Source: a virus
IMG/VR virus record: IMGVR_UViG_3300025435_000472
Location: 1-48,190 of that record
DNA length: 48,190 nucleotides
Reading direction: 5' to 3' (one strand)
Shown here: positions 16,872 to 31,900 of the stretch, in pieces
How the letters are laid out: every line of letters starts with the position of its first letter
Numbering within the stretch: the stretch's first letter is position 1
Position numbers and translations under genes: made by a program
The notes under the pieces: model-generated
Told to the model about the DNA's origin: nothing
What the model saw: only the letters and a program-made list of their open reading frames with translations
The model's database searches: none

Positions 16872-19800
16872 TTATCTGTTTTCCTCAAATAGTGAATTAC
16901 CGTCTTCAGTAGTTATTATATTTACCGCATCTTCAGTAATGATTTTGTTAATAATGGTAGATGTTACATTTACGTTTGCCGTGCTTGTTTTCAAGAACAG
17001 TGCCGCAGTTGTAGTTGATCCTTGCAGGCCAGTACCATCTGTAGCATTAGTAATAAGATCACCTGGATTGTACCAAATATCAACGTTGGCAATTAGATTA
17101 CCGTATGCTGTAGTAGGTACAACCTGTTGTACGCTTGCATCAACTACTGCGGTACCTATTGGATACGTTGCTACAGAAGCCGCTGTGCCGTAGGTACCAC
17201 GACGAATTTGTCCTAGGGTATTTGTTACTGTATTGTTAGTCCAGTAGGTAATACGTTCAGAACCTATAAACACTACACCAGGAATATTTTTATTAACATC
17301 TGGCATCCACAATACACTTGAATTCGCTACGCTAATTGTAGTATCAGTTATAGCAAATACATTAGTAAGTGTGGTTGTATACGCATCAGCAATACGTAGG
17401 TAACTAGGTTTGCGTAGCATATCATTGAATACTCTATAACCTAATATAGTATTAGTATTAATTGTAGTAAATATTCTCATGTCTAGCGTATCAAATACAA
17501 TACCAGGAACAAGCTCTTCTGGAGCATGACTTGAATATTGATCAACATACGCACCGCCATCTAGATTAATATCTTCTGCACGTGTTCCCAATGCTGCATC
17601 AGTAAACTGACTTTGAATGATAGTATCTAGTGCCGCTTGACTCAATAAAGATGTACCGTCAGCATCATAATCAATACCTTCAAATACTTCGCCAAATGTT
17701 GCACCATAGCCAGGTGACTGTGTAAAGTCTGCACCCAACACCTGCACTCCGGGATAATCAACACCGTAGACTAATTGCCCTAGATCACGTGCCGGCATTG
17801 CTTGTCCTGGCTCGTAATATCCTAAGATACGATCATTAGCTGTGGTAAGGTTGGCCGCATCATACACAGTATAATCACTTGCAATAAAGCTATTGCCTGT
17901 GGTAATATTTGCACTTATTAGATATGCTGTTCTTACGCCTAGGTTAACATAGCTAACAATGTCTCCTGCAGTAAAGCTGGTATTTGGTGCCCAATCTTTA
18001 ACTGTACTGCCGTAGGTAATACGATCAAATTTTATTTCAATACCAAAACTTCTTATTTGGCTGTTTTCTAATACTGCTGATGCAGTAGCCGCAATTGTAC
18101 CGTTACCATTGATAGTTACTGTTGGTGTACTTGTATATCCGCTACCTGGATTCACTACAGTGATTGCAGTTACTTTGCCTGTGTTACCATCGATAGTAGC
18201 AGTTGCAGTAGCACCACTACCGCCGCCGCCACTGATTAAAATAGTAGGAATATTAGTGTAACCACTTCCTGGATTGTCAACTTGTATGCTGCTAAGTTTC
18301 AATGTTCTATTGTTGTACCATTGATTATAAGGTGCAGTTTGCCATAGAGCTAAGTCAGTTGATTGTTCGCCGCTTGGACTGCGGAATAGGTCGTTAGCTG
18401 AATCATAGTATGCTGGTAGATCAAAGTCAGTTACATTACCTTGGTATTCATCTAGGCCAGTGTAGTCAATACGATATTCACGAACTTTAGTTCTATATGG
18501 TTTAACTTCATTGATATAATCTTGATAGTATGTTTGATTGTCGCGAACATAACTTGGGAACTGACTTAGTGTACGCAATTTATGAGTTACACTGATAAAG
18601 CTAGATTTAAATAACCAATCAACATACGTCTGTTCTGTCAGTAGGTAGTTAACCATGATAAAGAACAGGTCATTAAATTTACCTTCTAGGGAATCAATAA
18701 AAATAGTATCTCTCAATGCTGTGAGTATTGATCGAATTTCAATATTTGGGCTTTGGTCGTATCTACTAATACCAAAACCTTGATTGCCAAAACCTAGTTC
18801 ATTTGCGGCAAAGTCACCTAGTGAAGTAGACAGTGCAATAGTTCCGTTTTGAATACCAATTGTAGTAAAGTTTGTGCTGGTTGCACTGGTTACTAATACC
18901 AACTGCCATTCACCGTTACCTGTGTTATTAATCTTAATAATGTCACCTACTTGACGTGTTAATTTTAGTGCGTCAAGTTGTGTGTCTACTGAATAAGTTG
19001 GTTTAGTTAGCACGCTATAACCTGTTGCGTACCAATCAGTATAACTCCAATATAAACTATTCTTGTAGGCCTGAACACGACTAATAGCCCATGTGCGATC
19101 AGCTGATAGTGTATACAATACCCATAGTCCGTTTTGTGTAGTATCATTGTCTACTAGAACACGCCACCCAATCGGTAGCGGATCAACAGCGATATATGCC
19201 AATTCACTATCAGTTGCAACTTCTTGATCAAATTCGTCAAGTTTAGCAGTTGGTAGTGGTTCTTGATCAGTCAGTGCTGTTAGATCAAATTCCTTAGCTA
19301 CAGGTGTTGATGTAAATATCTCATTGACATAGGCTACTACTTCGCTGACCGCTGTTAGGCGATCAACAAACATACTTTGTCTTGGGCGTATGTCGATACC
19401 ATAGCGTTCTGCTACACTTAATTTAGGATCAGGTACAATTGCACCTTGTGAATCAATACCAGATAAACTGTCAATCATCTTGTTGATAGTTTTTGCTGGT
19501 AATAGTCCTTGATCATTGCCTTTTTGTACTAATTCATATTCACTATGAATGATGTTAGCATTGATTAATTCTTGATAATCTATGTGCAAGATGGTATTGC
19601 TTGCTGATAGATAAGGTCCTACGTTATATAAAATAACTGCATTATTTTGTACTACCGCGGCATAGGCAATCCCTTGAGATTTAGGATTAGCAATCATATC
19701 CTGAATCGAAAGAATCGGCATGTGTCTTGTAGCATTATTAGGGTCGATAGTTGTTTTATCCTTAACCCAGAAATAATATTTTGTAGTGATTATATTAGTT

Positions 19801-22800
19801 ATTGGATCTACGTAGGTATCTTCTACGTATGCGCTATCATCAGCATACTTAGGCACGCCATCACCGCCGTTAACTACATATTTGCTAGGTAACGCTGTGC
19901 TTTCGACCCACTCTAATACTTCAACTTCTGATCCTGGGAATAAGTTGCCCCAGTTAATTGAACGATAGGTAAGTGTATCTTGTTCATAGTCAATAAAGCG
20001 AATCTTGCTTAGGTTCCACCAAACACGGCCAACTTGATTCGTGCCCCAGTAGATGCTGGCGTTAATATCCGCTGCAGAGTTTGTTCCTCTATTATAGATA
20101 GCAGGATCGTATTCAGTTTTGTAACTGATTTCCTGTTCAGCTTGTCCGAGTATGCGACCTTTAGCCGGATCAATAAACTGTAGATTTTCAATAATTGTGC
20201 TTGTTTGACTATTGTACAGATACATTCTAGTAATACTGTCAACATCAACACGATCTTGTTGGTAACGTATTAGTTGCCATCCGCGTGTTACTTCTGGGTT
20301 TTCAAACACATAAACTGAGCCAACATTCGGAGAAATTGTGTCATCACCAGGTGCAGAAATTACAATATATTGACCTTCAATGTCTAGTGCAGCACCAAAT
20401 CGATCTCCGCCGTTTAGTGCGCCCGGATCAAGTTGTTGACAGAATTGATATCTACCTGGATGTGGGAATGAATCACGTGGATCATCATATAGTTCATATA
20501 TGTAGACGCTTCCACTGCTTGCCACATGATCAGCGAACTCAGTTGTCTTATTATCAAATTCAGTTGTACCTTGATCGAACGGTGTTAAGTGTCGAGTAGT
20601 ACCGCGATCACTGCCAATTACTAACATGTATGCGTTGGCAGCTAATTTAACTTTGCTACCAAAGTATTCATTAGATGCATTGTAGGGATTAACAATGACC
20701 TGCATTTCTGCAAACACAGCCATACCAGCGTTGGCCCAAATAGTATTATGTCCATAAGCTGTTGATCCAGATAGCATACGTAATTGATCTTTAACCACAG
20801 TAACATCAGATGTTAATCTTAGGTAACCGTTTTCATTTGTTGCAGTAACACCCAAGATGCCTGCAGTGTTAATATTTGTAATTAAATCATTTAATGAAAC
20901 CACAGACGATAATGGTGTGCTAATATTTGCCGCAGTAACTTCAAAGTTATCTAAACGAATAGAATCACCTGCATTGAATACTGGATTTTGTATAGTGCCT
21001 AAGTTAGTACCATATAGTCTACCGCGATTGTGGAATTTAAACACAGCACCTGTGTTATATGCAGCACCGTTTTTGTAGTAAGGAGAACCTACATAAATCG
21101 CACAGTTGTTAGAACAAATTGTTAGACTTGTGCCAAATGCCGCATTGGCCTGTACTTCATTACCTGTAACTTTTTCAAGTTGATTAAATTGATTAGCCTC
21201 AACATAGATAATTTTACCTAATGCAGGTGGCTCAATAAAGCGTATAGTATTAGTGCCTACAACAAAGTAGTTAGTAACTTCTACGTTATCGATAGTTACA
21301 CGATGCACAGTTGCAATGTTGCTCTTAGTAACGAAATCTTGGCCGCCAGTTGATTTAAATGCTTCAATAACACGATCGTATACCCAGACACATCCAGCAC
21401 CTAGGTTAGTGCCCACTGTGTCATTTGGTGCGCCCACTGCTAACTGTGCGCCATCAAAACTAGAACTCAATGCGCTACCGTAGTTACTGCCCACATTACC
21501 CTGTAGTGTGGTCATTAATTTATAGTAAGGTTGTTGAGTAATTGTAAGTGTTACATTAGCTACAGTTGATGCAAAACTAACAACATTTCCGCTTAATGTA
21601 TAATCAACATTAGGTATGTATGTTTTATTGTAGCTGGTAATCAACAATGAATTTGCATCGTTGGCCACATATGGTGTGAATGTAAGTGCGGCAGTACTAC
21701 CACTCGGTGCGATAATCGTCTGTTTAACAGGTACACTCTTGTTTAGGCCATAGGCATAAACTTGATTGTTGCCCGGAGCACCAATATACAACCAAGAACC
21801 ATCTTGATTAAATGCAAGGCTTGTACCAAATTTATCGCCTGTAGCTGATACATTACCAACAATTAATTGTGCTTTGCTAAATGTTGCTGAAGAAGCTGTT
21901 TTAGTATAGACATAAACATATCCTAGATTATTGTAGCTGCCTGGTGCACTTACTGCCAATGAACTTGTATTTGGAGTCTGTGCCAGATCAACTATAGTAC
22001 CAAAACTAGAAGTAGCAGTTGAGGTGTTACCTGCATCTGGTATAAGTTTAGTATTTTCTAAGAATGTGCCTGTGTGATCTTTTAGGAACACATGTGCCGC
22101 ACCAGTGTTGCCACTAAATGGACTGCCAGTGACTGCAATTAGGCCATCTGCACTCATCTTAACACTGGTACCGAATCCATCACCAGCAACATAATCATTT
22201 GATGCTTTGTCAAGAGTTTGTTTTATATTCCATGGATGATGTTTTTCGTATACTTTCCATGTACCACTAGGTTGTGGGCTATATGGTTGTCCTTGAACGC
22301 TGGTAGTTGCCGCGTCAATATCAATCCATACTTTTTCGCCTACTTGCCAACCATGTGGTGGCATGTATTTACGAGCATCTTCCATATAGGTAAAGCGCAG
22401 ACTGTGCAATGTTAATAGTATGCCAGAGCCAGTTATAGTTGTTAATTTGCTGGTGTCACCAGTGTAGACAACCATAAGGTTAGTAGAGTCAACTACAGAA
22501 TGTACTTGATAGAACCCATCAAATGCTGAGTTAAAACTCTGCACCAACATAATATTACCAGCTGATAATCCATGTGGTCGACCAGTGGTAAATGTTACAT
22601 ATCCATTTAGGCTATTAGTAACAGATATAACAGAATTGTCTGTTTCTGTTACGCGGAATACATTCCAATTTTGTGTAAAATCTTTAGCGCACCAGATGCG
22701 ATATCCACTGCCCATTTTGCTGATGTTATTATCTAAATCAACATAATTAGCGAGATCAAATATTGTTAGGTCAACGTCATTGATGTTAACATAACCTGCT

Positions 22801-25800
22801 GTAGGAATATCATTGTCATAGTTACTATGAGAGGTTCTAACCAATGCAATATTGCTGGTATAATCACCGTATGATTTGTATAACTGTGATTCATTGAATA
22901 TAGTTTTTCCATCACCGCTGTTATTATTAGTACCCGCAACAAACTGTGCCAATGAAGGATTAACACCAAATGCTTTTTCATCTAGCGGTATTTCTACATA
23001 AGGGTTACTGTCTAGGGCGCCGTATTCACCAACACGAATTGCCCATTCTTCGTAGAATTTAATCTCACTACTTAGATTATCAAATGTAGCATTAAGCATT
23101 TGATTAACTGCATTTGCTGAACCTTTTTGTCGTATGAATCCTTTATAGAATTCAATTTGACTTGTTTCACTTAGTCCTAGGTCGCTTAGATATTGTCTTG
23201 GTTTAAATCCAATCAGTGCATGGCTGTGTTCAATTTGATCTTTGTCTTTGATTTCACCATAGCTATCATAATATGATTTACCTTCTACATTTAGTGTAGA
23301 GAAGTTAGGCAATAGACCTGTTTGAATCTGGCTCTTATCGATCTGTTTCCAATAGTTAAATTGGAAATCAGGAGCGGCAATAATATTTTGTAAGGCAGTA
23401 TAGTATTGATTTTTATATTCTACTAGGTCGCCTTTAAGATAGTCAATGCCTTGATCCCATGCAGCAACCACACCGTCATTGTAGATAAATCCAGGCGCAC
23501 TTAGGCTACCATCCCAGGCTGCTGTTTTCTGACCAATTAGTTTTAGTCGATACTGTCTATTACCACTTTCTGGTTGATAGATAACATCGTTGAATACTGT
23601 GGTGTTGTCAAAGATCAATACATGTTCGTATTGAACTAGATTAACTTCAACGTAACCAATCATGTTTGCGGCATTGTTTAGTGTTACTTTAAAGTTAGTA
23701 GGTGTACGTAGTACAGTATAGTTATTATTCTTAACTAATTTAAAGTTTTGATCTAGTACTTTACTACCGTATTGGCTGTCTTCAATACCATCTGTGATTG
23801 CATTGGTACTGATTGCACTTAATGTATTGGCTACCGGACTTAGTACTAAAATACTACCTGTTTTCCATCCTTGTTGTGCCCAGAATAAAAATTCTTTAGC
23901 ACTTAGGCGCCAATTATGCAGTTCACCTAGTTGTGAGTCGGTGTCATTAAACACAAAGCCTTGACTTATTAGATATCTTTCATAGCCAACTAAGAAATCA
24001 ACAATTTGTTGCTGAGTAGTAAACTCGTAACCATAAGGCACTGTTAATTTTAAATTTTGATAGTCATTAAAAACAGTCGCGCCACTATTCAATACTTTAA
24101 TTTGATAGCTGTTTGAGTTGACTACACTTGGGATAATAGTAAAGTAAGGGCTTGCTAGATTGTAGCCGCGAACACTGTATCCACTATTAGTTTTTTCAAC
24201 AATCACTGCACTGTATGACAGTGTCTTAGTAGGTGTTGATTTGTATAGATGTACATTATAGTTTTCATTTGGTACAACAATGCTATCACTGGTACTTGCA
24301 GGACTAACTTGTTCTGCTAATACCTGTAGGTATTTTTGATCCGTAAAGCCAGCTGTTTTGTAGGCCAATTTTACATTGTACTTGTCTAGCATTGATGTAA
24401 TTTTACTGCTAGGACTAATGCCTTGGCTGATCAAATAATCAGCGATCCAGTTAATATAACCAGCACCACGATAGACGGTGCCAGTAGAAACATCACCATT
24501 GAAATCTATGTCAGACTGAGCAATGTGTTGATTAGTGTTGGTTGTTAGGTATTGACTTAAACTATAATTGTATGTATAATTGTAGGTATCTGCTAATAGA
24601 CCAAAATATTTTGCTGGTTTAGCTAGAGCCAATGCCTGTTGCACAGCGAACGAAAAGTCACTGCTGGTGCGCCATGCAAATTCTACAGGGCCAAATTGTC
24701 CTACACCCCAGCTGGCTGATGTTTGTCTTGCAGAAAATCCACGAGATAGTACCTGTGCTGGATTTAATAAGTTACCATTTTCGTCAATTGGTATAATAGT
24801 ACTTAGGCCAGGACGAGCAAACTGTGGGTCAATGCCCTGTCTTGGACCATTACGAATCATACCTGCTTCTAGGTCATCCCATAGAAGTTTATTGCCGCCA
24901 GTGTAAGGTGCAGGACCATATTCATCTTGCCACCAGTTCGGCATTGCAGTAAAGCCTAACATTTCCCATGGTGTTAGATGGGGTCGGAACGTATCATAGA
25001 AGTATTGGAAACATGCTCTCCAGCTACCCGGAAGTTGTTCACCGTCAATACGATCAACTAAATTACCATAGTTCCATGTAAATGCATCATTTGTGTCAAA
25101 TGTATTATTAGTAGTATAATCAAGTTTATTGTTGCCTAACCAATGTAGGAAACTCTTAGATAGTAACTGATTTGCTTCAGCTAATGAGTAATCATTATCT
25201 CTAAATTTACCAGGAACTACAGTAAAGATATCCTGATATGTACCTGTGTCAGGTAATTTAATATTGTTGTAGATACGTTTTTCAAGTTCTAATAACAAAT
25301 CATCACGATAGTCTCCAAACGCCGGAGTAATGCTGCCGTCATGTCCGCGAATAACATTAGTAGGAGTTCTATAAGTATCATCTAAGAATATTTCCGGAAT
25401 AAATCTAGGCCATAGTCCTAGTTTACTTGGAGTTTCTGGAATATAATTACCATCAGTATTACTATATTCTACAATAGTAATTGTGTCACCTACTGATAAA
25501 CTTGTAGTAAATCTAGCCGCAGGACGATCTTGTAAAAATGTAAAATCATTGCCAACTATTAACTGCACACCATTTAGGTATACTAATACTGCTTGATTAC
25601 TCAACACTTGATCAGCAAATATGTTAGTAAGTTCGTAGTCTGTTTTTAGTGCATCAAATACTGTATAGGTTATAGTATTTTTCAATGAACCGTATGGAAC
25701 CATATCACTGTAGTACCATGGGAATGTTTTATTTTTAATGCTGTTAATAGCAGTTAAAATTAAATCCACAGTGGCTACTGGATCAGTCTGATCTACTCCA

Positions 25801-28800
25801 GTTAGAGAAATGCTTAATCCTAAAAATTTATTTTTAAATCTGGCATACTCGGATTGTGCGTAACGCAATGAATCAATAAAGTTTGCAGTGTCATCTAATA
25901 AGAATAATGCGCTGTGTGTTACAGGAGCACTATGTTGTAAGATAGTACCGCCTTGTTGTTTGATTTCAAGGTCTCTTAAATTGCTAACTCCCAGTACATC
26001 ACCTGTTATAATGGTACTGTTCTGTGCCATAGCAACCAAATGGTTACGCATCTGACCTAATGTTACTGTAGTAATGTCAATGTTTTGTGCATTTAATTCT
26101 AAGTTAGTTGGTACTTGATAAGAACCAAGCGCACTCTTGTCAGTGCTGTAAACTAAGATATCAATCTTATCGCCATTAGTAGGAATTTGTATTACCTTAA
26201 TGTCAATAATTGCTCCAGCTACCGGTGCTGTTGTAAACAATACCGTTGCTCCTGAGATTAAAAACGTAGACGGTGATTGTACAACATTGTTAATGCTAAC
26301 AACAACACCGTTAACATAATTAGGATCACTAATATTATAAGAGGTAGAAGTACCGTCGGCTGTATATTCTTGCGTAGTTACAATACGTACAGAACCACCA
26401 ATCAGCATCCATTGTGTATTTGACAAATATGTAAAATTGTGGTATACTTTAATGTAAGGTATCGATGATTGACCTGCAGGAGTAACGTCAATCGGAAATA
26501 CTGTGTTCACTCCGTTGGCAATATAACCAATCAATTGATATTGTTTTGTTGGTTCAACTATAGTAGTCCATGTATTGTGTGGCTCTAAAGAATTTCTATC
26601 AATGATCTTTTGTAGGAAACCCGTTGCTACATTTTCAGTCGATGGTTGTTGCCCATCTGTATATGTAAATGTATCAGTGTTAAAGAATGTTTGGAATTCT
26701 ATCTCACCTTGAGTCGATAGGTTTCTGTAGCTTAATGGAAATCCTAATACACTGTCAGTTACTCCGGCACTGGATTTTAAATAACCAAATAATTGTGTGC
26801 CTGCAAATGTGCTTCTTGTATAAGCAGAAAAGCTCTTACCTGTACTATCATATACATCAAATAACGGACTTTGTTGTAGGCCTGTTTTTTGTTGACTTGG
26901 GTTCCAGTTAGCACCATCGTACCACCATTGACTGCCTTTGTATTGTCCTTGTAGTACTACCACAGAATCATTTACCTGAGCAACACCGTCGTCGGCTAAT
27001 ACTAGATCGATATGATAATCGCCTGTTGGATTTCCGTTAACGTCTACAGCATATTGTACTAGGTTAACTACATAAATTTTATCACGCACTAATGGGTCAG
27101 CATCAGCTGCAAATAAAACTCGAATACCACTAACTAATGTGATACCAAATGCCTCAGATGCCACACGACCTTGTAGTTCTGTAAAGGCATCAGTAGTTAC
27201 TGTATCTAAAATATCAATAGGTGTTTTACCGATTCTACCATGGTTTATCAGTTGTAGATCTGGATCAAATTGTATAATAGGACGTTTTGCACGTAGGTTC
27301 TGATCCAACACTGGAACAACATTATTGTATCCAGCTGTTGCAGTAATAACATCGCGATGGAACCAACGATTGTTACGTGACCAAGCATTTAAATCTACAC
27401 TGCTACGGTTAATTGTAATATAATCAGGAAATACTTTACCTGGGTAATTCAATGCTAATTCGTCATTGTATGTTTCAGGCGTTACTAATAAATTAACGTC
27501 AACTAATCTAATTCCTGCACCCACTTGTTCTACATAGTATTGGCCGTTTTGATAGTCGGTAGGAGTCACATCTTCACCAAATTGAATTTTTAATCCTGTG
27601 GTAAACTGCACACCATTAGGACTGGTATAGTTTAACTGCCCTAGAATATCATTTTCTACATCAATAGCCCAATTACTGTATTCCACAAGTTTAATTGAGT
27701 TGTACATGCCAGTACTTGTTTGGTCCTGTATATATAGTGTAGACAGTAGACTTGACAATAATGGAACTTGATGGAAGAAACCATCGTAGTCTTTGTAAAA
27801 TTCTTTATTAGCGTTAGCTACACCGTATCTGACATAGACTTTTTGATCTAGTGCTACATCTTGTACATATACCATTTGTATTAATAGATCAGGACTGCCA
27901 TCAGCATTTTTAATACCGGCATCAACTAATACTACTTTCCAAACACCATAGCGTAGAGCACCTGCAATCACAGTGCCTGCGGCATATCCTGCAACAGGAT
28001 TGCCAAGATTGTCGTAGACCACCGGATTAGTCCAAGCTGTTTCGCCTAGATTGGTGTACATGTCTGAAATAACAAATATTAAAGTTTTACCACTAAGTTG
28101 TCCGATAATGCCGCGCCATTGAGGATATTCAGCAGTGAATTGACTAACTGTTTTATTTTGCCATGTGTCATATGGCGCCGGTGTAGCGTAGTCTACATTG
28201 TAGACTGTAGTCATTCCAGTAAATCTATTCTGTGATGACAGTTGTGGCACTTGGAAGGTAATTGTTCCGCTATCTGTACCATTATTAGTTACACCTAAGA
28301 CATCTCTAGAACTAAGTGTCGGAGTAGCGGCTAGGACACCGTTGGTGCCTAATTCAGTTTGAATCCAAAATGGAAATCCAGGTTGATTAATAACAAAGTT
28401 ATAGGTACCACCACGTGCCAATGTTATAGAATGATCTACTTCACCGTTAGAAGTAAATGTATATTGATTCGTTGTTGCATTGCGTGTTACAATGTATGTT
28501 TTAGTTAACTCAACGCCAGAAGTATCAACTGTTACTGCATCTGGGCCATTAGGTAGCCAATAGTATTGACTAAAGTTAACAAACTTGTCAAAACTAATTA
28601 ATGGATTGAAACTATAGTATTCGCTGTCGAATAAACGACTTTGTTTATCAACAATACCACCATAGTACTTAATTTTGTTTAGTACATCGGTATAGGTTGC
28701 AAAGAATGTAATTTCATTTTGAGCATCTTGAAGTACAACGCTAGGCTCAAGTTGATAATTCTTTCTATCACCGGTTGTTTCTGTAATATAACTATCTCCA

Positions 28801-28958
28801 GTTTTATAAGTTGGAGCAAATTTTCTTCCGATATATCCATACAGTTTAGTTAGATTAGGTTCATTAACTAACTGATCCATAGTAGCCGACAAAAACTTTT
28901 GGTTAGTGTCGGATTGGAATACTACAGGAAGTAAATTTAAAGTCTTTTTAGCAGCCAT
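16872..28958 (-). CDS. Giant virion protein in the gp7 position of the baseplate operon, with FG-GAP-type repeats
   Basis: One uninterrupted frame of 4028 codons lies directly after gp6, where T4 has gene 7 (about 1030 residues), so it is a baseplate or tail-tip protein by position. The N-terminus ([25 protein letters not shown]) and a central piece [19 protein letters not shown] look like conserved parts of large structural proteins of marine T4-like phages. From about residue 2255 to 2890 it has at least five FG-GAP-like units ([79 protein letters not shown]), suggesting a beta-propeller. Near 3555-3640 there are two PGSGYT repeats. No protease or signal sequence is visible. The gp7 identity is inferred from position. 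Confidence 0.75.
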   Translation of the reverse strand: MAAKKTLNLLPVVFQSDTNQKFLSATMDQLVNEPNLTKLYGYIGRKFAPTYKTGDSYITETTGDRKNYQLEPSVVLQDAQNEITFFATYTDVLNKIKYYGGIVDKQSRLFDSEYYSFNPLISFDKFVNFSQYYWLPNGPDAVTVDTSGVELTKTYIVTRNATTNQYTFTSNGEVDHSITLARGGTYNFVINQPGFPFWIQTELGTNGVLAATPTLSSRDVLGVTNNGTDSGTITFQVPQLSSQNRFTGMTTVYNVDYATPAPYDTWQNKTVSQFTAEYPQWRGIIGQLSGKTLIFVISDMYTNLGETAWTNPVVYDNLGNPVAGYAAGTVIAGALRYGVWKVVLVDAGIKNADGSPDLLIQMVYVQDVALDQKVYVRYGVANANKEFYKDYDGFFHQVPLLSSLLSTLYIQDQTSTGMYNSIKLVEYSNWAIDVENDILGQLNYTSPNGVQFTTGLKIQFGEDVTPTDYQNGQYYVEQVGAGIRLVDVNLLVTPETYNDELALNYPGKVFPDYITINRSSVDLNAWSRNNRWFHRDVITATAGYNNVVPVLDQNLRAKRPIIQFDPDLQLINHGRIGKTPIDILDTVTTDAFTELQGRVASEAFGITLVSGIRVLFAADADPLVRDKIYVVNLVQYAVDVNGNPTGDYHIDLVLADDGVAQVNDSVVVLQGQYKGSQWWYDGANWNPSQQKTGLQQSPLFDVYDSTGKSFSAYTRSTFAGTQLFGYLKSSAGVTDSVLGFPLSYRNLSTQGEIEFQTFFNTDTFTYTDGQQPSTENVATGFLQKIIDRNSLEPHNTWTTIVEPTKQYQLIGYIANGVNTVFPIDVTPAGQSSIPYIKVYHNFTYLSNTQWMLIGGSVRIVTTQEYTADGTSTSYNISDPNYVNGVVVSINNVVQSPSTFLISGATVLFTTAPVAGAIIDIKVIQIPTNGDKIDILVYSTDKSALGSYQVPTNLELNAQNIDITTVTLGQMRNHLVAMAQNSTIITGDVLGVSNLRDLEIKQQGGTILQHSAPVTHSALFLLDDTANFIDSLRYAQSEYARFKNKFLGLSISLTGVDQTDPVATVDLILTAINSIKNKTFPWYYSDMVPYGSLKNTITYTVFDALKTDYELTNIFADQVLSNQAVLVYLNGVQLIVGNDFTFLQDRPAARFTTSLSVGDTITIVEYSNTDGNYIPETPSKLGLWPRFIPEIFLDDTYRTPTNVIRGHDGSITPAFGDYRDDLLLELEKRIYNNIKLPDTGTYQDIFTVVPGKFRDNDYSLAEANQLLSKSFLHWLGNNKLDYTTNNTFDTNDAFTWNYGNLVDRIDGEQLPGSWRACFQYFYDTFRPHLTPWEMLGFTAMPNWWQDEYGPAPYTGGNKLLWDDLEAGMIRNGPRQGIDPQFARPGLSTIIPIDENGNLLNPAQVLSRGFSARQTSASWGVGQFGPVEFAWRTSSDFSFAVQQALALAKPAKYFGLLADTYNYTYNYSLSQYLTTNTNQHIAQSDIDFNGDVSTGTVYRGAGYINWIADYLISQGISPSSKITSMLDKYNVKLAYKTAGFTDQKYLQVLAEQVSPASTSDSIVVPNENYNVHLYKSTPTKTLSYSAVIVEKTNSGYSVRGYNLASPYFTIIPSVVNSNSYQIKVLNSGATVFNDYQNLKLTVPYGYEFTTQQQIVDFLVGYERYLISQGFVFNDTDSQLGELHNWRLSAKEFLFWAQQGWKTGSILVLSPVANTLSAISTNAITDGIEDSQYGSKVLDQNFKLVKNNNYTVLRTPTNFKVTLNNAANMIGYVEVNLVQYEHVLIFDNTTVFNDVIYQPESGNRQYRLKLIGQKTAAWDGSLSAPGFIYNDGVVAAWDQGIDYLKGDLVEYKNQYYTALQNIIAAPDFQFNYWKQIDKSQIQTGLLPNFSTLNVEGKSYYDSYGEIKDKDQIEHSHALIGFKPRQYLSDLGLSETSQIEFYKGFIRQKGSANAVNQMLNATFDNLSSEIKFYEEWAIRVGEYGALDSNPYVEIPLDEKAFGVNPSLAQFVAGTNNNSGDGKTIFNESQLYKSYGDYTSNIALVRTSHSNYDNDIPTAGYVNINDVDLTIFDLANYVDLDNNISKMGSGYRIWCAKDFTQNWNVFRVTETDNSVISVTNSLNGYVTFTTGRPHGLSAGNIMLVQSFNSAFDGFYQVHSVVDSTNLMVVYTGDTSKLTTITGSGILLTLHSLRFTYMEDARKYMPPHGWQVGEKVWIDIDAATTSVQGQPYSPQPSGTWKVYEKHHPWNIKQTLDKASNDYVAGDGFGTSVKMSADGLIAVTGSPFSGNTGAAHVFLKDHTGTFLENTKLIPDAGNTSTATSSFGTIVDLAQTPNTSSLAVSAPGSYNNLGYVYVYTKTASSATFSKAQLIVGNVSATGDKFGTSLAFNQDGSWLYIGAPGNNQVYAYGLNKSVPVKQTIIAPSGSTAALTFTPYVANDANSLLITSYNKTYIPNVDYTLSGNVVSFASTVANVTLTITQQPYYKLMTTLQGNVGSNYGSALSSSFDGAQLAVGAPNDTVGTNLGAGCVWVYDRVIEAFKSTGGQDFVTKSNIATVHRVTIDNVEVTNYFVVGTNTIRFIEPPALGKIIYVEANQFNQLEKVTGNEVQANAAFGTSLTICSNNCAIYVGSPYYKNGAAYNTGAVFKFHNRGRLYGTNLGTIQNPVFNAGDSIRLDNFEVTAANISTPLSSVVSLNDLITNINTAGILGVTATNENGYLRLTSDVTVVKDQLRMLSGSTAYGHNTIWANAGMAVFAEMQVIVNPYNASNEYFGSKVKLAANAYMLVIGSDRGTTRHLTPFDQGTTEFDNKTTEFADHVASSGSVYIYELYDDPRDSFPHPGRYQFCQQLDPGALNGGDRFGAALDIEGQYIVISAPGDDTISPNVGSVYVFENPEVTRGWQLIRYQQDRVDVDSITRMYLYNSQTSTIIENLQFIDPAKGRILGQAEQEISYKTEYDPAIYNRGTNSAADINASIYWGTNQVGRVWWNLSKIRFIDYEQDTLTYRSINWGNLFPGSEVEVLEWVESTALPSKYVVNGGDGVPKYADDSAYVEDTYVDPITNIITTKYYFWVKDKTTIDPNNATRHMPILSIQDMIANPKSQGIAYAAVVQNNAVILYNVGPYLSASNTILHIDYQELINANIIHSEYELVQKGNDQGLLPAKTINKMIDSLSGIDSQGAIVPDPKLSVAERYGIDIRPRQSMFVDRLTAVSEVVAYVNEIFTSTPVAKEFDLTALTDQEPLPTAKLDEFDQEVATDSELAYIAVDPLPIGWRVLVDNDTTQNGLWVLYTLSADRTWAISRVQAYKNSLYWSYTDWYATGYSVLTKPTYSVDTQLDALKLTRQVGDIIKINNTGNGEWQLVLVTSATSTNFTTIGIQNGTIALSTSLGDFAANELGFGNQGFGISRYDQSPNIEIRSILTALRDTIFIDSLEGKFNDLFFIMVNYLLTEQTYVDWLFKSSFISVTHKLRTLSQFPSYVRDNQTYYQDYINEVKPYRTKVREYRIDYTGLDEYQGNVTDFDLPAYYDSANDLFRSPSGEQSTDLALWQTAPYNQWYNNRTLKLSSIQVDNPGSGYTNIPTILISGGGGSGATATATIDGNTGKVTAITVVNPGSGYTSTPTVTINGNGTIAATASAVLENSQIRSFGIEIKFDRITYGSTVKDWAPNTSFTAGDIVSYVNLGVRTAYLISANITTGNSFIASDYTVYDAANLTTANDRILGYYEPGQAMPARDLGQLVYGVDYPGVQVLGADFTQSPGYGATFGEVFEGIDYDADGTSLLSQAALDTIIQSQFTDAALGTRAEDINLDGGAYVDQYSSHAPEELVPGIVFDTLDMRIFTTINTNTILGYRVFNDMLRKPSYLRIADAYTTTLTNVFAITDTTISVANSSVLWMPDVNKNIPGVVFIGSERITYWTNNTVTNTLGQIRRGTYGTAASVATYPIGTAVVDASVQQVVPTTAYGNLIANVDIWYNPGDLITNATDGTGLQGSTTTAALFLKTSTANVNVTSTIINKIITEDAVNIITTEDGNSLFEENR

Positions 28959-28988
28959 TATTGTTAGATCTCAAGTGTTATATAGTAT

Positions 28989-31900
28989 TTAAGCCAATGC
29001 AATCTGGTTGATTTGTGCGGCTGTAATTGCAGTAATGATCTGTACATTATCCACTGTAGCGGCACTTACAATAATCTCATTGACATTTGCGTTAATTTGT
29101 AGTAAACTACCGAACACGCTAGAATTACTTGCAGGTACAATTAAAATACTTGCAACGTTAGGTGCTAGGGTAGTGTGCAGATATGCCGCTAATTCTGAGA
29201 AGTAGAATGTTTCACCGAAGTCCCAGTTAGCTATAGCAAAGTAATTGTTAATTGCAGCAATTACAGATGTTTGTATATCGTAATCACTGATAACAATGTT
29301 AGGATTTTTAATCACTTTGAATGTTGCCTGTAGACTAGGATCAGCTTTAGCACCAAAGATTGGTTTAAATGATGCAGGATTATAAATGATAGTGTCACTG
29401 ATAGATTTATAATTCTCTAAATTGTTATATTCTAAATCCAATTCTTCGCTTGTAGGAGCAGTTGGTTCTGTTAGTGTATTAGAAGTATCTTGTACCCATG
29501 CAATGTAGTCAGTGGCATACTGTTTAGTTAAAATATACAAGTCAATAATATTATTTGGACTTGGGTCAATACGACGATAGTTAGGACTATTATGACGATA
29601 TTGGAAGTACAGATCTTGACGACCAATTTTAGCAGAATAACCAGTTACAGGATTTAACACATAACTTGCTCCATTAATGGATAGTTGATAGAATGCATCA
29701 TCCATTGGAAAATAGAACAATTGACCAGCAGTGTATAATGTAGCCGCTTGTTGTGCTGCTTGAAGCGTTGGGTAATTTGATAAGATAAGACTATTATCTA
29801 CAGGAGTTTGTACTACAAAATTATCGTAACTGTTAGTAGCCTGGAAATAAACATACTTGCTGTTGGTATTTGTGTTTGGATTAACAATCAATTCAAATAG
29901 TTCAGGATTATCAGGAATGCCATCGTTGTTTGAGTCAGGGAATGTTACTAAAATTCTATTAGGATTTTGATATCCGTCAACTGCCGTGATAGCATTATAG
30001 ATATACCAAGTATAGTCTAGTGATAGTGGATTAGAATCATCTGGATTACTATTTGTTTTTAATACTTTGATTTGATCGTTAATAGTTAATCCTGTAGTTG
30101 CATCAAAGATTTTAACTGAATTGTCAAAGTAAAAGTTAGTTTCTTTTACACTTTCGAATACATAGTCAAGACCACGATAGTAAACAGTATAAGTTTGACC
30201 CACTGTTTGGAAACGTATTAACCAACTACTGTCTAGTGACTGGCCACTGGTATCACCTGTGTTTGTTAGATCAAATGCGGCTGTGCTTAGATCCTGTGGC
30301 ATAATGATCTGCCAGCTAGAAAGTTCAACGTCATAACGTAGACCAAAATCTGCATAGGCTGTAATATATCCTACCATTGATGATACTAGATCAGTGGTAA
30401 AATCATTGTTAAACACAGCAAAGATAGTATCAGCTATTGCGCCGTTAGGTACTAACTGATTGATCACAACAGGGCCTGTGCCGTTGGCAAGGTTACCTTG
30501 TCCACCGTTAGTACCGTCACCAATTAACTGTTCAATAGTTGCATAGATATAGTATTTGTCGCCAGTGTTCTTAGGAGTACCAACTTGTATTGTATTAGTT
30601 GCATCAAAGTAGTTGCCTGTACCTGCTGAAAATCTAACTATAGAACTTTGTACAATGTATTTGTTTGAGTTACTTACAGCACTACCAACCTGTACAATTT
30701 TTCCAGTAGCATCATAGAAATAACCAGTAGAACCATTGGCCAATAATGTTGACGAATTCCAATATAAGTTTTCAGTTGTAATCAACGGATAGTTAGCATA
30801 GAAATACTGTAGCGTCTCTTGAGCACTGGCAATCGGTTTAACCTGATTGTAGACTACTTTGTAGATATCATTTGATGTTGTATATTCAAAATTAAATGTA
30901 TCTTCAAATGGGTCACGATATAATATACCGTCTTGTGCAAAGATGTTAGTACTTGAATATTTGCCTGTCACATCAATAACATCTAGGTAACGACTGATAC
31001 CGCTTGATGTGCGGTTTACAGCTTTAATTTTTAATATGTCGTTGAACAAGGTATAAGGTAAAATGTTATAGTCTTCACCTGTAACCATACGGTTTTGTGT
31101 ATAGTACTGTTGTGGTGCTTTCTGTCTAATATCTTCAATAGTGTCACGGCTTGTTGCATTAGCCACTGTATATTGTAGACTTGCACGAATAGTAATAGTT
31201 TCAATACGTCCAGTATGACTTACATAATTGATAGGCACTACGATACCTTGTAATTCTGTAGGAGTAATTTTATAGTCTAGTCCATTACTTACACGATAGT
31301 AAACACGGAAGTTACCTTGTGGAATATTAGCAAACGCACCGTCACCAAAAATCAGATCCACTTGATCACCAGCACGTGTAGCAACTTGGTAGATGTTTTT
31401 ATTAGAACTTTGATTGTAGATAACATTAGTGTTGTTTACTGCAGGTACCTGTGACCATAGTACACTTGGGTTGCCACTAGAATCTAAACTGTATAACCAG
31501 ATATCTGTGTTATTAATATTGTCTACGCTTACGCTATACACACGATTAGGTAAACTTTCTTGGAAGGCTACATCGATAGATTTTAAACTTCCCTGTTTGA
31601 AATACATAAAGAAACCGGTGTTAGCACTGCTATTACCAAGGTTGTCGTTTTTGTATAGTAAATTAAACGGTAGGTTAGGACGTGGTGCTACTTCGTATAC
31701 ATAGCTACTGCCTACACTGGTTGGGCTAACCATTTCAAAGTTAGTCTGCGAACCTTCGATTAGGGAATTAAAGCTATATGTAGGTATAACGCTTGGTACT
31801 AATCTAATTTGATATTCATCGTTAGTAATACCGTTGATAATTTGACTATTGCTAGGTTTGCCTACTACTTGATTAGCAATCAAGCTGGCATTTAGCACGG

